A stretch of 45,629 bases of DNA, taken from assembly GCF_019752095.1 (NCBI RefSeq), contig NZ_JAIEMO010000042.1:1-45629 (forward strand), in the 5' to 3' direction. Source of the stretch: Nitrosomonas sp. GTDB taxonomy: Bacteria; Pseudomonadota; Gammaproteobacteria; Burkholderiales; Nitrosomonadaceae. Within the stretch, counting starts at the first letter, position 1; the number at the start of each line of letters is the position of its first letter. The translations under genes were made by a program, and so were the position numbers. Shown piece by piece: positions 17,291 to 25,704 of this stretch. The notes under the pieces are model-generated. The model was not told the origin of the DNA and did not search any database. It saw nothing but the letters and a program-made list of their open reading frames with translations.

Positions 17291-17938
17291 TTATTTCTCC
17301 ATCGTACTGATAAACGCGTTGGCCTCATTGATCGACCGCTCCATCGAAGCAATGAGCGCGGATACATCGGACTTGATCGTGCCCAGTTCATTCTTGAGCG
17401 AAGCTATCGCACGCGCATTCAGGTTGTGCTTGAGGAGCATGACTTGATCTTGGAAAACGCGCAGGATTGGCTCAATCTTGGCCTCGGCTTGTTTCATCGA
17501 GGCAATCAGTTGGTGGTAGTGCGCTTGCGTGGTGTCGAGTTTTTTTTGGCTGCTTTGTTTCATTGATGCATTGCTGTATTGCGTGATTTCTTGTTTCCAT
17601 TCGGTAAACAATGCTTCAGAAACGCTTTCAATATCGGCAATGCGACTGTTCACTTCCTCGGCTTTGCTCACGCTGTCTTCATAGGCATCATTCAGCTTGT
17701 TATAAGTGGCTTCGAGATCGCCGCCTTGAAAGTTGGTGGCGGCGGTGAATTGTTCTAAGGCGGACTTGAATTGCTCCTTGGTTTCTTCTTGCGTGTCGCG
17801 CGCTTTCTCAACCCGATAGACCATGACGTCCCGTTTGGGAATGCCGACTTTTTCCAAGCCTTCGAGATACATCGTGGTGCAAGCAGTTAGCAGCAAGAGA
17901 ACCGGAAGTAAAAATAAGCGATTTAAATGATTCATCAA
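17291..17938 (-). CDS. DUF2959 family lipoprotein
   Basis: This 215-aa protein starts with a lipoprotein signal ending in the lipobox LTAC (Cys20), so it should be lipid-anchored in the envelope; Thr-Thr after Cys argues against the Asp+2 inner-membrane retention signal. The rest is almost all helix and charged, predicted coiled coil (VEKARDTQEETKEQFKSALE, EEVNSRIADIE, AKIEPILRVFQDQV), typical of DUF2959. Function unknown. It lies 58 bp downstream of the DAGK fusion gene, same strand, and may be cotranscribed with the lipid genes. Confidence 0.85.
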   Translation of the reverse strand: MMNHLNRLFLLPVLLLLTACTTMYLEGLEKVGIPKRDVMVYRVEKARDTQEETKEQFKSALEQFTAATNFQGGDLEATYNKLNDAYEDSVSKAEEVNSRIADIESVSEALFTEWKQEITQYSNASMKQSSQKKLDTTQAHYHQLIASMKQAEAKIEPILRVFQDQVMLLKHNLNARAIASLKNELGTIKSDVSALIASMERSINEANAFISTMEK

Positions 17939-17995
17939 TATCTCCCTAAGAAAGTCCAGTTTGTGAGTATATAGCGCAGCGGGTGATTAATCTTT

Positions 17996-19993
17996 CTAGC
18001 GTACCACGCCGCGTCTTAATAACTGCCAGGCTACCTTTAAGCCCCACAGAATAGGATGGCGGCGTAATTTCGGCGTGACTTCCACGCGCACGCCGGTATG
18101 CCGTTCAATTTTCCATGCGGCGTAATCTACGCTATTACTAAATGTTAGTGTAGCTTTGGATAAGCGCAGGATGGAAAGGATTCTTCCCTGCCAGCGACGC
18201 CAACGCCAATGCCATAACGCCCGTCGTTGCATTTCTGGTGTGGTTAGACAGCGATATTTCCCATTGTCTTGTTTTTCTAATATTCCTTCCAGCATGGGGC
18301 TCGCTACATCGGTGAGACGGGTAAATGCATCCAGGTTGGTTTGGGCCAGATGGCGTGCGCGTGTCTCCCGCTCAGCACGTAATTCAGCTGCATAGGTGAG
18401 CATCAGGCAGCGAGTCCAAATTTCTTCAACATTAATGATACCAGGGTCGATTGTTACGACACCTGATTTCAGGAAATTAATCACAGCATGGGCTTGTGCT
18501 ACATAGAGGCGTTCCCGTACGGAATCATCACGAAAATACAGCATTCTCGCTGGCTGTGCGAAGCGTGCCCAGATATACGGATGAAACCAGAATTGTGCAC
18601 CACGTTCAAAATCTTTGGTTGAAATGACGGCGTATTTGGCACGTAATATGCGTTCTTGATACGGTATTTCGAGATAAAAAACATTGGGTGCCAGCCCAGT
18701 GTTTAAATTGGCTAAATATCGTTCGGGATAAGCTTGATAGTAGCTGTTAACGATGACATACAAATCGACAATACCTTCGTCCAGACTGACAGCGGAATGT
18801 AGGCAGGATCCATAAAGCATCACGGCATCCAGTGATTCACCGAAACGCATCGTAAGGGAATCTATCAAAGGTACAAGATCGGGTGATGTTTCTTTGTTGT
18901 TTTCCCAGGCAACTTCGCTAATCAACCGAATGGGTAGTTGTTGGGTGGGCAGTGGTATAGAAGAGATCATGGTGCTAACGGTGTCCTTGAGTACTAAAAA
19001 AGTGATGGGGTTAGTTGCGGTAATTCGCAGGGGGTTCTGTGTATTGATTGATTGATACAATTCGCCGTCCACAATGTATTCGTCATTCATGTGTACAGTC
19101 AGAGCGGAGGTGTTATGGCTATAGTAGCCATCTTTTTCCTGTAGCACCTTCCCTCCACCCGAAAGTAGCGGCCACAATGATCGCCACAAGCGTTTGGATT
19201 GCTGATCAACCCATGTCACATGGAGTGGTTCTGATTCTTTGCCCCAATAGGGGCGGATATTGAGCAACAGACAATCCAATGCACTGACGAGTGCAAATAA
19301 ATAGGTGCCTTGGTGAATCCGACCATTTGCCTCCGTCATTGTCATTTTGACAGGCATCCACTCCTTTTGCTGGCGGCCTAATATCATTCCGGTAATGATG
19401 CCTACAAGGGATCGCAGCATAATCAGAAAGGTAAAAATGCTACCGGTGATTCCGATTTGCTTTACCGAGCTGCGCGAAAATTTGACGCCGCGTGCTACGA
19501 GTCCAGCGGCAAAGAACATGCCGTAAATGGGGTTTGTTCCTGTTTGTTCGATACGCAACACCGGGCGTTGTGCCAGTTTAGGTGCGGATGGTTCGAGTAG
19601 ATAATGATGTAATTGCCGGATGATTTTCTCCGGCTTGCCGTGAATTCCTAGATCCAGCGGTGTCATGTTGGTGGTTCCGCCAGGAACAATCATAATGAGT
19701 GGCCATTGTTCAGGTGCCAGCGATGTGAATAGATGACCGAAAATAGCGTGTGTGGTGCCGTCTCCTGCAACGATGACCAGCAAGTCTATTTTTGCACGGA
19801 TGAGCTGATTAATCGCAGTTTCAAAACCGGAGGCATCGCTGGCTTCGCATATGAGAATGCTTGGTATCGCCTCCAATGCCTGCCGGATGGCTAGGTTGTG
19901 TTTGCGTACTTGGCCACCCATAGGGTTAAGTAGGCAACCGACCTTGGCTGTTCCGGCTGTTATGCGATCGATCCGCGATTGTAAAGTCATCAA
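17996..19993 (-). CDS. Fusion: diacylglycerol-kinase domain plus Tam41-like nucleotidyltransferase domain
   Basis: 665 aa. Residues 1-335 are a DAGK-type lipid kinase: LLNPMGG (21-27), AGDGTTHAIFG (76-86, nucleotide loop), PGGTTNM (104-110) and the late VDGELY (308-313). Residues about 375-510 are a second domain: SLDAVMLYGSC (Gly395-Ser396), then Asp410 in VDLYVIV, NVFYLEI, KYAVIS (453-458) and PYIWARFAQPARMLY (472-486). The order YGS...D...VYF...KYGVIS...YLAGRLQKPV is that of Tam41, the CTP:phosphatidate cytidylyltransferase of mitochondria. If right, one chain would phosphorylate a lipid and then make its CDP form, feeding the CDP-alcohol transferase encoded 23 bp upstream. DAGK is firm; the Tam41 link is remote and needs structure comparison. 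Ordinary DAGK-family lipid kinases are about 300 aa. Confidence 0.75.
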   Translation of the reverse strand: MMTLQSRIDRITAGTAKVGCLLNPMGGQVRKHNLAIRQALEAIPSILICEASDASGFETAINQLIRAKIDLLVIVAGDGTTHAIFGHLFTSLAPEQWPLIMIVPGGTTNMTPLDLGIHGKPEKIIRQLHHYLLEPSAPKLAQRPVLRIEQTGTNPIYGMFFAAGLVARGVKFSRSSVKQIGITGSIFTFLIMLRSLVGIITGMILGRQQKEWMPVKMTMTEANGRIHQGTYLFALVSALDCLLLNIRPYWGKESEPLHVTWVDQQSKRLWRSLWPLLSGGGKVLQEKDGYYSHNTSALTVHMNDEYIVDGELYQSINTQNPLRITATNPITFLVLKDTVSTMISSIPLPTQQLPIRLISEVAWENNKETSPDLVPLIDSLTMRFGESLDAVMLYGSCLHSAVSLDEGIVDLYVIVNSYYQAYPERYLANLNTGLAPNVFYLEIPYQERILRAKYAVISTKDFERGAQFWFHPYIWARFAQPARMLYFRDDSVRERLYVAQAHAVINFLKSGVVTIDPGIINVEEIWTRCLMLTYAAELRAERETRARHLAQTNLDAFTRLTDVASPMLEGILEKQDNGKYRCLTTPEMQRRALWHWRWRRWQGRILSILRLSKATLTFSNSVDYAAWKIERHTGVRVEVTPKLRRHPILWGLKVAWQLLRRGVVR

Positions 19994-20016
19994 GTGTTGT
20001 TGTAAGCCGTTAAATT

Positions 20017-21249
20017 TCAGGATAGCGGGAACGGTTTCCTGAGATCAATCGGAGCACGCGTAAAAATTCTGACAGCGAGTATTTCCCGGTCACGTGTTGG
20101 ATCCACATCCTGTAACCAGGATTTCAGTGTTCCTTCTGCATTTTTGGTTCGCCAAGCCATTAGCACGCGCCATGCGAGAAACACGGTCGAAATCAAGTGC
20201 CAGAACACGACCAGGTACAATCCGATATCCGGACGATCAACCCACCAACCATAGCTAAGAAAGAGTAGATTGGGGTTACGTCGGGCTGTAATCAAGCGAT
20301 TAAATGAATCCAGTTTTTGCCAGATAAACATATCAAACGGCGCTAACCATAGTTGAAATGTGCCTTCGCACAATCGTCCGCCGATATAACCTAGAAACAT
20401 CAGTAGCATGAAAATTTCCAAGCCGGGAATAGCTGTTTGTGTCCCCGCTAATCCTGCTCCCCATGCCAGGTACCATAACGGTGGATGGACAATATCCAAG
20501 CCGTGATCCAGGACGTCTCCAATGCGACTTGAAGTGACTGTGACCCGCGCCAATTTTCCATCGACCGTATCGAGGAAAGTCATGAACCATCCCATCAACA
20601 ATCCAATGCCAAAGAATCCAGCCCAGAATGCCAGTCCGGTTAGAATGGCAAGTACAATGCTGAGATACGTTACGTGATTAGGTTGCCAGCCCTGGCGCAC
20701 GCAAAAATGTGTAGTCCAGTATGCCGGTAATGGCCAAATCCATTTAGTAACGAGATCGGTGACACCTTTGTATGATCCTGAGAATAGTTCTTTTTCCAGT
20801 AATGAACGATTCTCCTCGCTGATAGGCAGAATGTACGGTGGGTCTTTCTTTTTTAGATTCTGTTGAAAATCAATTTTCAAATCTTTTAAATCAATTCGCG
20901 GCATGGTTAGCAACACGAATTTATAATTTTGACTTTTGTTATTGTTAAGATTTTTAAGTAGCCGCGATGCCTGGTTACCATCGGTGCGTATCGCAGCCGG
21001 GCAACCTTCTTCACTGTATAAAGCGATTCTCTTATCCAGTCCGAGCAATGCCGAAAGCACGCGTGCATCAAACAGAAAGTTAGCATTCAGGAATAATGCA
21101 TTGGCATGCATGGGAATTTTCTCGACATCATCGACAAGAGTGACTTGTTCGTGTGCTTTCAGCATGCGTTGCAAACGTTCGAGGCCTGTTAATCCCCAAA
21201 TGGTTATTTGATTGTCACCGAAAATATGAATATAGGTTGAAGTCGGCAT
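20017..21249 (-). CDS. CDP-alcohol phosphatidyltransferase with N-terminal extra domain
   Basis: This 410-aa protein transfers a phospho-alcohol between CMP-linked donor and acceptor in the membrane. The full motif D-x2-D-G-x2-A-R-x8-G-x3-D-x3-D is present as DTVDGKLARVTVTSSRIGDVLDHGLD (227-252: D227, D230, G231, A234, R235, G244, D248, D252), followed by several membrane helices to about 380. Residues 1-150 are soluble (LERLQRMLKAH, ANALFLNANFLFDARVLSALLG) and resemble the nucleotidyltransferase part of fused inositol-phosphate enzymes, but without the glycine-rich signature, so probably a non-catalytic relic. The gene starts an apparent two-gene unit with the DAGK fusion. Confidence 0.88.
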   Translation of the reverse strand: MPTSTYIHIFGDNQITIWGLTGLERLQRMLKAHEQVTLVDDVEKIPMHANALFLNANFLFDARVLSALLGLDKRIALYSEEGCPAAIRTDGNQASRLLKNLNNNKSQNYKFVLLTMPRIDLKDLKIDFQQNLKKKDPPYILPISEENRSLLEKELFSGSYKGVTDLVTKWIWPLPAYWTTHFCVRQGWQPNHVTYLSIVLAILTGLAFWAGFFGIGLLMGWFMTFLDTVDGKLARVTVTSSRIGDVLDHGLDIVHPPLWYLAWGAGLAGTQTAIPGLEIFMLLMFLGYIGGRLCEGTFQLWLAPFDMFIWQKLDSFNRLITARRNPNLLFLSYGWWVDRPDIGLYLVVFWHLISTVFLAWRVLMAWRTKNAEGTLKSWLQDVDPTRDREILAVRIFTRAPIDLRKPFPLS

Positions 21250-21517
21250 GTTTAATAGGTACCTGGTTCTTATATGAATTGATTATCCGACCTTGGCGAG
21301 CGTATACTGGATTTAGCAAGGTTATGCGATTTTAGATGTTTTATGACAACAATAATAGACTGTTGCGCGCTACGAATTGTCAACGAAGTTTTGAAGAAGA
21401 ATCTACATAAACGAACTAATGTGTTAAAGCGTGTTTGAAAACTATATGATTTTTTATTTACTTCAGGTGGTTTTTGCTGCTTTCTCATTTACAGTTTTAT
21501 GATAGGTTCAGAGTGAC

Positions 21518-22576
21518 TTAATAAGTTCGGTTTAACCATAGATGAGCCAGAATAATCATAGTAAAACCGGGTGCCAATGCAATCAGCGCTGGGTTTAATT
21601 GCAATATCAACCCAGTATTTGCAATAATTTGATCGAGTAAATAAACTGCAATACCAATCAGCGAAGCAAATACCAGTTTGTTGCTTAAACCGCTGCGAAT
21701 CGATCCGAAAACAAAAGGAATGGATAATAGCAGCATTGCGATGGTCATCAGCGCACTACCGATTTTTCGCCATAGCGCTAGTGCGTAAGAATCTGCGTCC
21801 TGGCCGGTGCTGCGCAGAAATTCAACATGCCGGAACAACTCAAGTGGTGACAGACTTTCTGGTGGTTTAGTCAGTGTGGCGATGTCTTCCGGGCTGACAA
21901 AGGAAGTCCAGTTTAAAGTGTTATGGCGAATGGCCAAGATTTGGTTGTTTTCGAATGTTCTGACAATAACATTGCTGAGTTCCCAGGTTTCATTATCAAT
22001 AATTTCTGCAGTTTGAGCCTGGATATGTGCGGCTAAAAAGTCTTCTTGATCCAGTTGCAAGATTTCAATATCGGCCGCTTTTTTATTGTGGATGATTTGA
22101 CCGATGCGCAGAATATTCTTTTCATTGCGGGTCCAGATTCCCAGGTTTCCACCGAGTTCAGCACTTTGTTCCAGTGCAATAGCCCGATAAGTAATTGCTT
22201 TTTGTTGTAGTTGCGGTGCAACAAATTGCTCTAAAATGGCAACGCCCAGCAAGAGTAAAATACCGACACTTAAAGGTGCGATGCTAATGCGCCAGGGGGA
22301 AAGTCCGGCAACTCGCATGGCAATCAATTCTGAATGTATCGCTAATTTTCCAAGTGCCGAGACAGTGCCTAATAAAGCCACGAAAGGGGCGATTTGAATA
22401 AATCTGCGTGGCAACAGCATGGCGGTATAGAGAAATGCATCACTAATACGATAAGTGCCTCTACCTACATCATCTAATTCCTCCAGTAAGTCAAAGAAAC
22501 TGAAAAGCGGCAATAATACAGCGATGGCAATCAAGAAGCCGATAAAAACTTGAATGGAGATATATCGATAAATCAT
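21518..22576 (-). CDS. lptG: LptG-family permease (YjgP/YjgQ)
   Basis: This 352-aa inner-membrane protein has six membrane helices in two groups (about 10-33, 55-75, 95-115; then 265-345) around a periplasmic beta-jellyroll of about 150 residues. The C-terminal block LWRKIGSALMTIAMLLLSIPFVFGSIRSG is characteristic of LptG. With LptF and the ATPase LptB it extracts LPS from the inner membrane. Its start overlaps the last base of the LptF gene. No lptB, lptC or pepA is adjacent. The operon partners are lipid-modifying genes, so this pair could be either the housekeeping LPS exporter or a paralogue for another lipid. Confidence 0.88.
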   Translation of the reverse strand: MIYRYISIQVFIGFLIAIAVLLPLFSFFDLLEELDDVGRGTYRISDAFLYTAMLLPRRFIQIAPFVALLGTVSALGKLAIHSELIAMRVAGLSPWRISIAPLSVGILLLLGVAILEQFVAPQLQQKAITYRAIALEQSAELGGNLGIWTRNEKNILRIGQIIHNKKAADIEILQLDQEDFLAAHIQAQTAEIIDNETWELSNVIVRTFENNQILAIRHNTLNWTSFVSPEDIATLTKPPESLSPLELFRHVEFLRSTGQDADSYALALWRKIGSALMTIAMLLLSIPFVFGSIRSGLSNKLVFASLIGIAVYLLDQIIANTGLILQLNPALIALAPGFTMIILAHLWLNRTY

Positions 22577-23658
22577 TATTTCGGGCGCGATAATTGTTTT
22601 TGTCTAACAATCAGGGCATAAATGATAAGCGCAAGAAGCATGAGCAGCTCTAGCCACCATACGCCGGGTATGCTGCCAACAGTTTCTTGTTCTACCCAGG
22701 TTTTTGCTAACCCACTCAGATTGTAGTACGCGGCGAAAACCAAGGCAGCAATGAGATAGGTTTTCTCCGTTTTATCTTGGCGTGGAGCAGCGGTGTGAAT
22801 AAAAGTTAAGGCAATCAGTGCCAGTAGTATGGTAGCCAGCGGACGTGAGATACGCCATTGTAACTCTGCGATATCACGCGGCAGATCGGATTCCCACAGT
22901 GTTCTTGTCGCGGCTGCTTTACGTCGGTAATTCATAACAAAATCATTATCGATGAAATACATCAATTTTCTGAACTGAATGACATCATCAATGTTGGCCG
23001 TGCTGGTTAATTGGTAAATGACACCTTCTGATAACTGAATGTGCGGTCTATCGTCTTCTGTTGTTGGTTTAATCTGTCGAGCTTGTTTAGCAATGACGAT
23101 TTCACTGGCATCAGGTTTCTTGATGTAGTGAAAAATATTTTGCATTTGTTTATTGCTATCATCTTTATTACGCACATAAATGACTCTGCCACTTTTTTCA
23201 CTACCATAAAACCGTCCGGCTTGGAACCGGTTGGTATTGAGTTCCGCTTCGGCTTGTGCGTCGAGGACATAACTTTCTCCATAGGCCCAAGGGCGAACAT
23301 ACGATGACAGCATGCCACTGATGATACCAATCGGTATAGCAACTGTCAGCACCGCAAGAACGATACGGCTGCCGCTGATACCTACTGAACGGATAACATT
23401 CAGCTCTTGATCTTTGTTGAGTCTGCCTAAGCCAATAATGACTGAAATATAGAGAGCAATGGGGATTAGCACCTCCAATGCGATTAGAGTTTTTAAAAAA
23501 ACCAGTTTAATTAAGCCGGCGATTCCCAATGTTTCCGTGACGGCTCCAGCTAGAAGCCTGGCGCTGCTGAAACTGGCGAACAGTCCGATCAGAATGAGAA
23601 TGACTACCGTGAAAGGTAGCATTATTTCCCGTGCAATATAGCGCTCGATTAATTTCAT
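22576..23658 (-). CDS. lptF: LptF-family permease (YjgP/YjgQ)
   Basis: This 360-aa partner of LptG starts MKLIERYIAREIMLPFTVV, with coupling-helix sequence GLGRLNKDQELNVIRSVGIS (about 95-115), a periplasmic domain (about 135-260), then RPLATILLALIALTFIHTA and two more helices. Full length. It forms a gate with LptG for passing lipid from the inner membrane into the periplasmic bridge. Start overlaps the end of the nucleotidyltransferase gene by 4 bp (ATGA), so all four genes from 25615 to 21518 should be made from one message. Confidence 0.9.
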   Translation of the reverse strand: MKLIERYIAREIMLPFTVVILILIGLFASFSSARLLAGAVTETLGIAGLIKLVFLKTLIALEVLIPIALYISVIIGLGRLNKDQELNVIRSVGISGSRIVLAVLTVAIPIGIISGMLSSYVRPWAYGESYVLDAQAEAELNTNRFQAGRFYGSEKSGRVIYVRNKDDSNKQMQNIFHYIKKPDASEIVIAKQARQIKPTTEDDRPHIQLSEGVIYQLTSTANIDDVIQFRKLMYFIDNDFVMNYRRKAAATRTLWESDLPRDIAELQWRISRPLATILLALIALTFIHTAAPRQDKTEKTYLIAALVFAAYYNLSGLAKTWVEQETVGSIPGVWWLELLMLLALIIYALIVRQKQLSRPK

Positions 23659-24467
23659 GAATCTGCTTTGAGTATCGATTCAGCCAGCGCTAAGTCTTCG
23701 ACTTTATCTACGTCTACTCCTGCGCGCGGGTCATCCTGCATAATTGCTTGTATGGTTACTCCTGATTTTTCCGATACGGCTGCTAAGGCCTGGTGCAAGG
23801 TTAAGGATCCGAATAAATAAGATAATACCGTTTTCAACCCCAGTACCTGTGCAATTAAGCGCCATGGGCGTTTACGTAAATCTTCTGCTTTGCGCCAGAA
23901 TTTGACTATGGGACGTCCTGATGGTTTGAAAGTAAATAGATTGCAGCCACAAAATCCACCGTCTCGTAGGCGAATTACAGTACGCTTGGAATTTGGGAAT
24001 GCAGCCGCAACAATGCGCTGATCGATTGCACCCACTGTAGCGTCACTCTCTGAAGCCAGCGATTTTTTCAGAAAATTTTGTACAATATTAGGTGTGAGTA
24101 AAGCGTGGTCGGCAGTGGTTAATAATACCGGTGTATTGCTAGGCACTTGACTCAACCCACTCTCAGTGCTGCGGCTGGGGGAATCCAGATTGGGGAGCCA
24201 GCTTACTTGCCCTGAAACGATGCGCTGTTTTAATTCCGGGCAATGGACGTGTAACGATTCCGGTGGGCCGCATAAAATGATGGCGGAGATTTGCTCACAA
24301 GCCATCAGCGTATCCAGAACACGGATAATCATCGGAATGCCATCAACCGGCGCAAAGGCTTTGCAAGTTGAACCGGTATATTGCGTGATAGGGTCCTTGC
24401 CGGTACGGTCAGCGGCTAGAACCAGTGCGACAAATTGTTGCGATGTCGGATTGGGCGCATTACTCAT
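23655..24467 (-). CDS. MobA-like NTP transferase
   Basis: This 270-aa nucleotidyltransferase has a Rossmann-type start VALVLAADRTGKDPITQYTG (13-32), in which the usual Gly-rich LAGGxSxRMG is altered, Lys36, then FAPVDGIPMIIRVLDTL, the metal-site block VLLTTADHALLT (114-125) and a final GVDVDKVEDL. Such enzymes join a nucleotide to a phosphorylated alcohol, sugar or cofactor. In this operon (acyltransferase before it, LptF-LptG after it, CDP-alcohol phosphatidyltransferase nearby) it may activate the head group, for example to a CDP-alcohol. Substrate unknown. It is not molybdenum-cofactor MobA by context. Overlaps both neighbours by 4 bp. Confidence 0.8.
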   Translation of the reverse strand: MSNAPNPTSQQFVALVLAADRTGKDPITQYTGSTCKAFAPVDGIPMIIRVLDTLMACEQISAIILCGPPESLHVHCPELKQRIVSGQVSWLPNLDSPSRSTESGLSQVPSNTPVLLTTADHALLTPNIVQNFLKKSLASESDATVGAIDQRIVAAAFPNSKRTVIRLRDGGFCGCNLFTFKPSGRPIVKFWRKAEDLRKRPWRLIAQVLGLKTVLSYLFGSLTLHQALAAVSEKSGVTIQAIMQDDPRAGVDVDKVEDLALAESILKADS

Positions 24468-25615
24468 AATATTTTTTGGTAGATACGATAGCGTTTGTGC
24501 TGTTCACTGCCAATAGCGTCGAGAATGCTGCGCATTGCCATGTTATCTTCCAGTATCCATGACATTTCAACCTCCTGAATGCCACGGGCAATAGTAGTCT
24601 GTCGGGGCGCGTCTATGACCAAGCAAGCTAATGCCAGACCAATGGGCGTATTGTGAAACTGTTTACGTACGCCCATCAGCGGTATACGGCCTGAACGAAT
24701 CTCATGGTTTCTAATACTTTTGATGATCTTGAGCCAACCAAATGGAAACAGGCTTCCGTTCAATTTAGCTAAAACTTCGTTAAGATTGGGTAACCCCACC
24801 ATAAATGCCGCAGGTTTGCCATTCACCTCGGCAATTTGGATGAATTCGTCTGATACCAGCAGGCGTAGACTACTTCCCAGTTCGGCAAATTCTTCTTGTG
24901 TAAATGGAATGAATCCCCAGTTTTCAGACCAGGCATCGTTGAAGATATCGCGTAGCGTTTCCATTTCTTCATCAAATTTATTACGTTGTATTGTACGTAT
25001 TGTAATTTTTGAGGAAAATCGATTGATCAGCATCTGCATCACGCGTGGTATTTCAAAATCAACCCTGACTCGGTAAGCCAATAAATCTTTTACTGGATGA
25101 TATTCCTGTTCCGCCAGTAAACGGTCATACCAGCGTGCTGAGTGTGGCATCATGATCACAGGCGGCGTATCAAATCCATCCACCAGTATGCCGCATTCTT
25201 GATTTATCGAAAGATTGAACGGGCCGCTGATACGCCGAATTTTCCGGGAAACTAACCATGCTTCTGCGTTAAGTATCAATGCAGCAAATACTTCCGAATT
25301 GTCGATACATTCCATCAGACCGAAGTGGCCGCTGTCTGTGCCGTAGCGTTCCTGGTGTAATGAATCGATTTGTGCGCTGATACGCCCAACAGGTCGATCG
25401 TCTTGAAATGCTACCCAGGCTTGCCATTCGCCATGTTTAAAAAAGGGGTTGTAGCGGGAAAAATGAAAGCGTCGTTCCAAACGCAATGGCGGCACCCACA
25501 TCGGGTCATTAGCGTATATGTGCCAGGGCACATCAATAAACTTACTCATGTCACGATATGTCACCACCGGTCGCACCGTCACTCTGGGATTGCCCGGTTT
25601 ATCGTGTTTAATCAT
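24464..25615 (-). CDS. GNAT-superfamily acyltransferase-like protein
   Basis: This 383-aa protein begins VRPVVTYRDMSKFIDVPWHIYANDPMWVPPLR, then FFKHGEWQAWVAFQDDRPVGRISAQID, a GNAT-like core, with a second half (about 190-383) including WGFIPFTQEEFAEL and MGVRKQFHNTPIGLALACLVI. This type is common in bacteria and loosely annotated as N-acetyltransferase or dATP pyrophosphohydrolase. From memory, the bacterial ceramide synthase of Caulobacter is also a GNAT-superfamily protein, so long-chain N-acylation is one possibility. No serine palmitoyltransferase is in the window. First gene of the four-gene overlapping operon; no obvious signal or membrane helix. Confidence 0.65.
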   Translation of the reverse strand: MIKHDKPGNPRVTVRPVVTYRDMSKFIDVPWHIYANDPMWVPPLRLERRFHFSRYNPFFKHGEWQAWVAFQDDRPVGRISAQIDSLHQERYGTDSGHFGLMECIDNSEVFAALILNAEAWLVSRKIRRISGPFNLSINQECGILVDGFDTPPVIMMPHSARWYDRLLAEQEYHPVKDLLAYRVRVDFEIPRVMQMLINRFSSKITIRTIQRNKFDEEMETLRDIFNDAWSENWGFIPFTQEEFAELGSSLRLLVSDEFIQIAEVNGKPAAFMVGLPNLNEVLAKLNGSLFPFGWLKIIKSIRNHEIRSGRIPLMGVRKQFHNTPIGLALACLVIDAPRQTTIARGIQEVEMSWILEDNMAMRSILDAIGSEQHKRYRIYQKIL

Positions 25616-25704
25616 GGTGCATAGTAAGCGTTATTTTGATAATGACGCTGTGAAGAATTAACTATCACAGTTTGCTATTTTGATTGGAAGCTAAAAAGAT
25701 ATTA

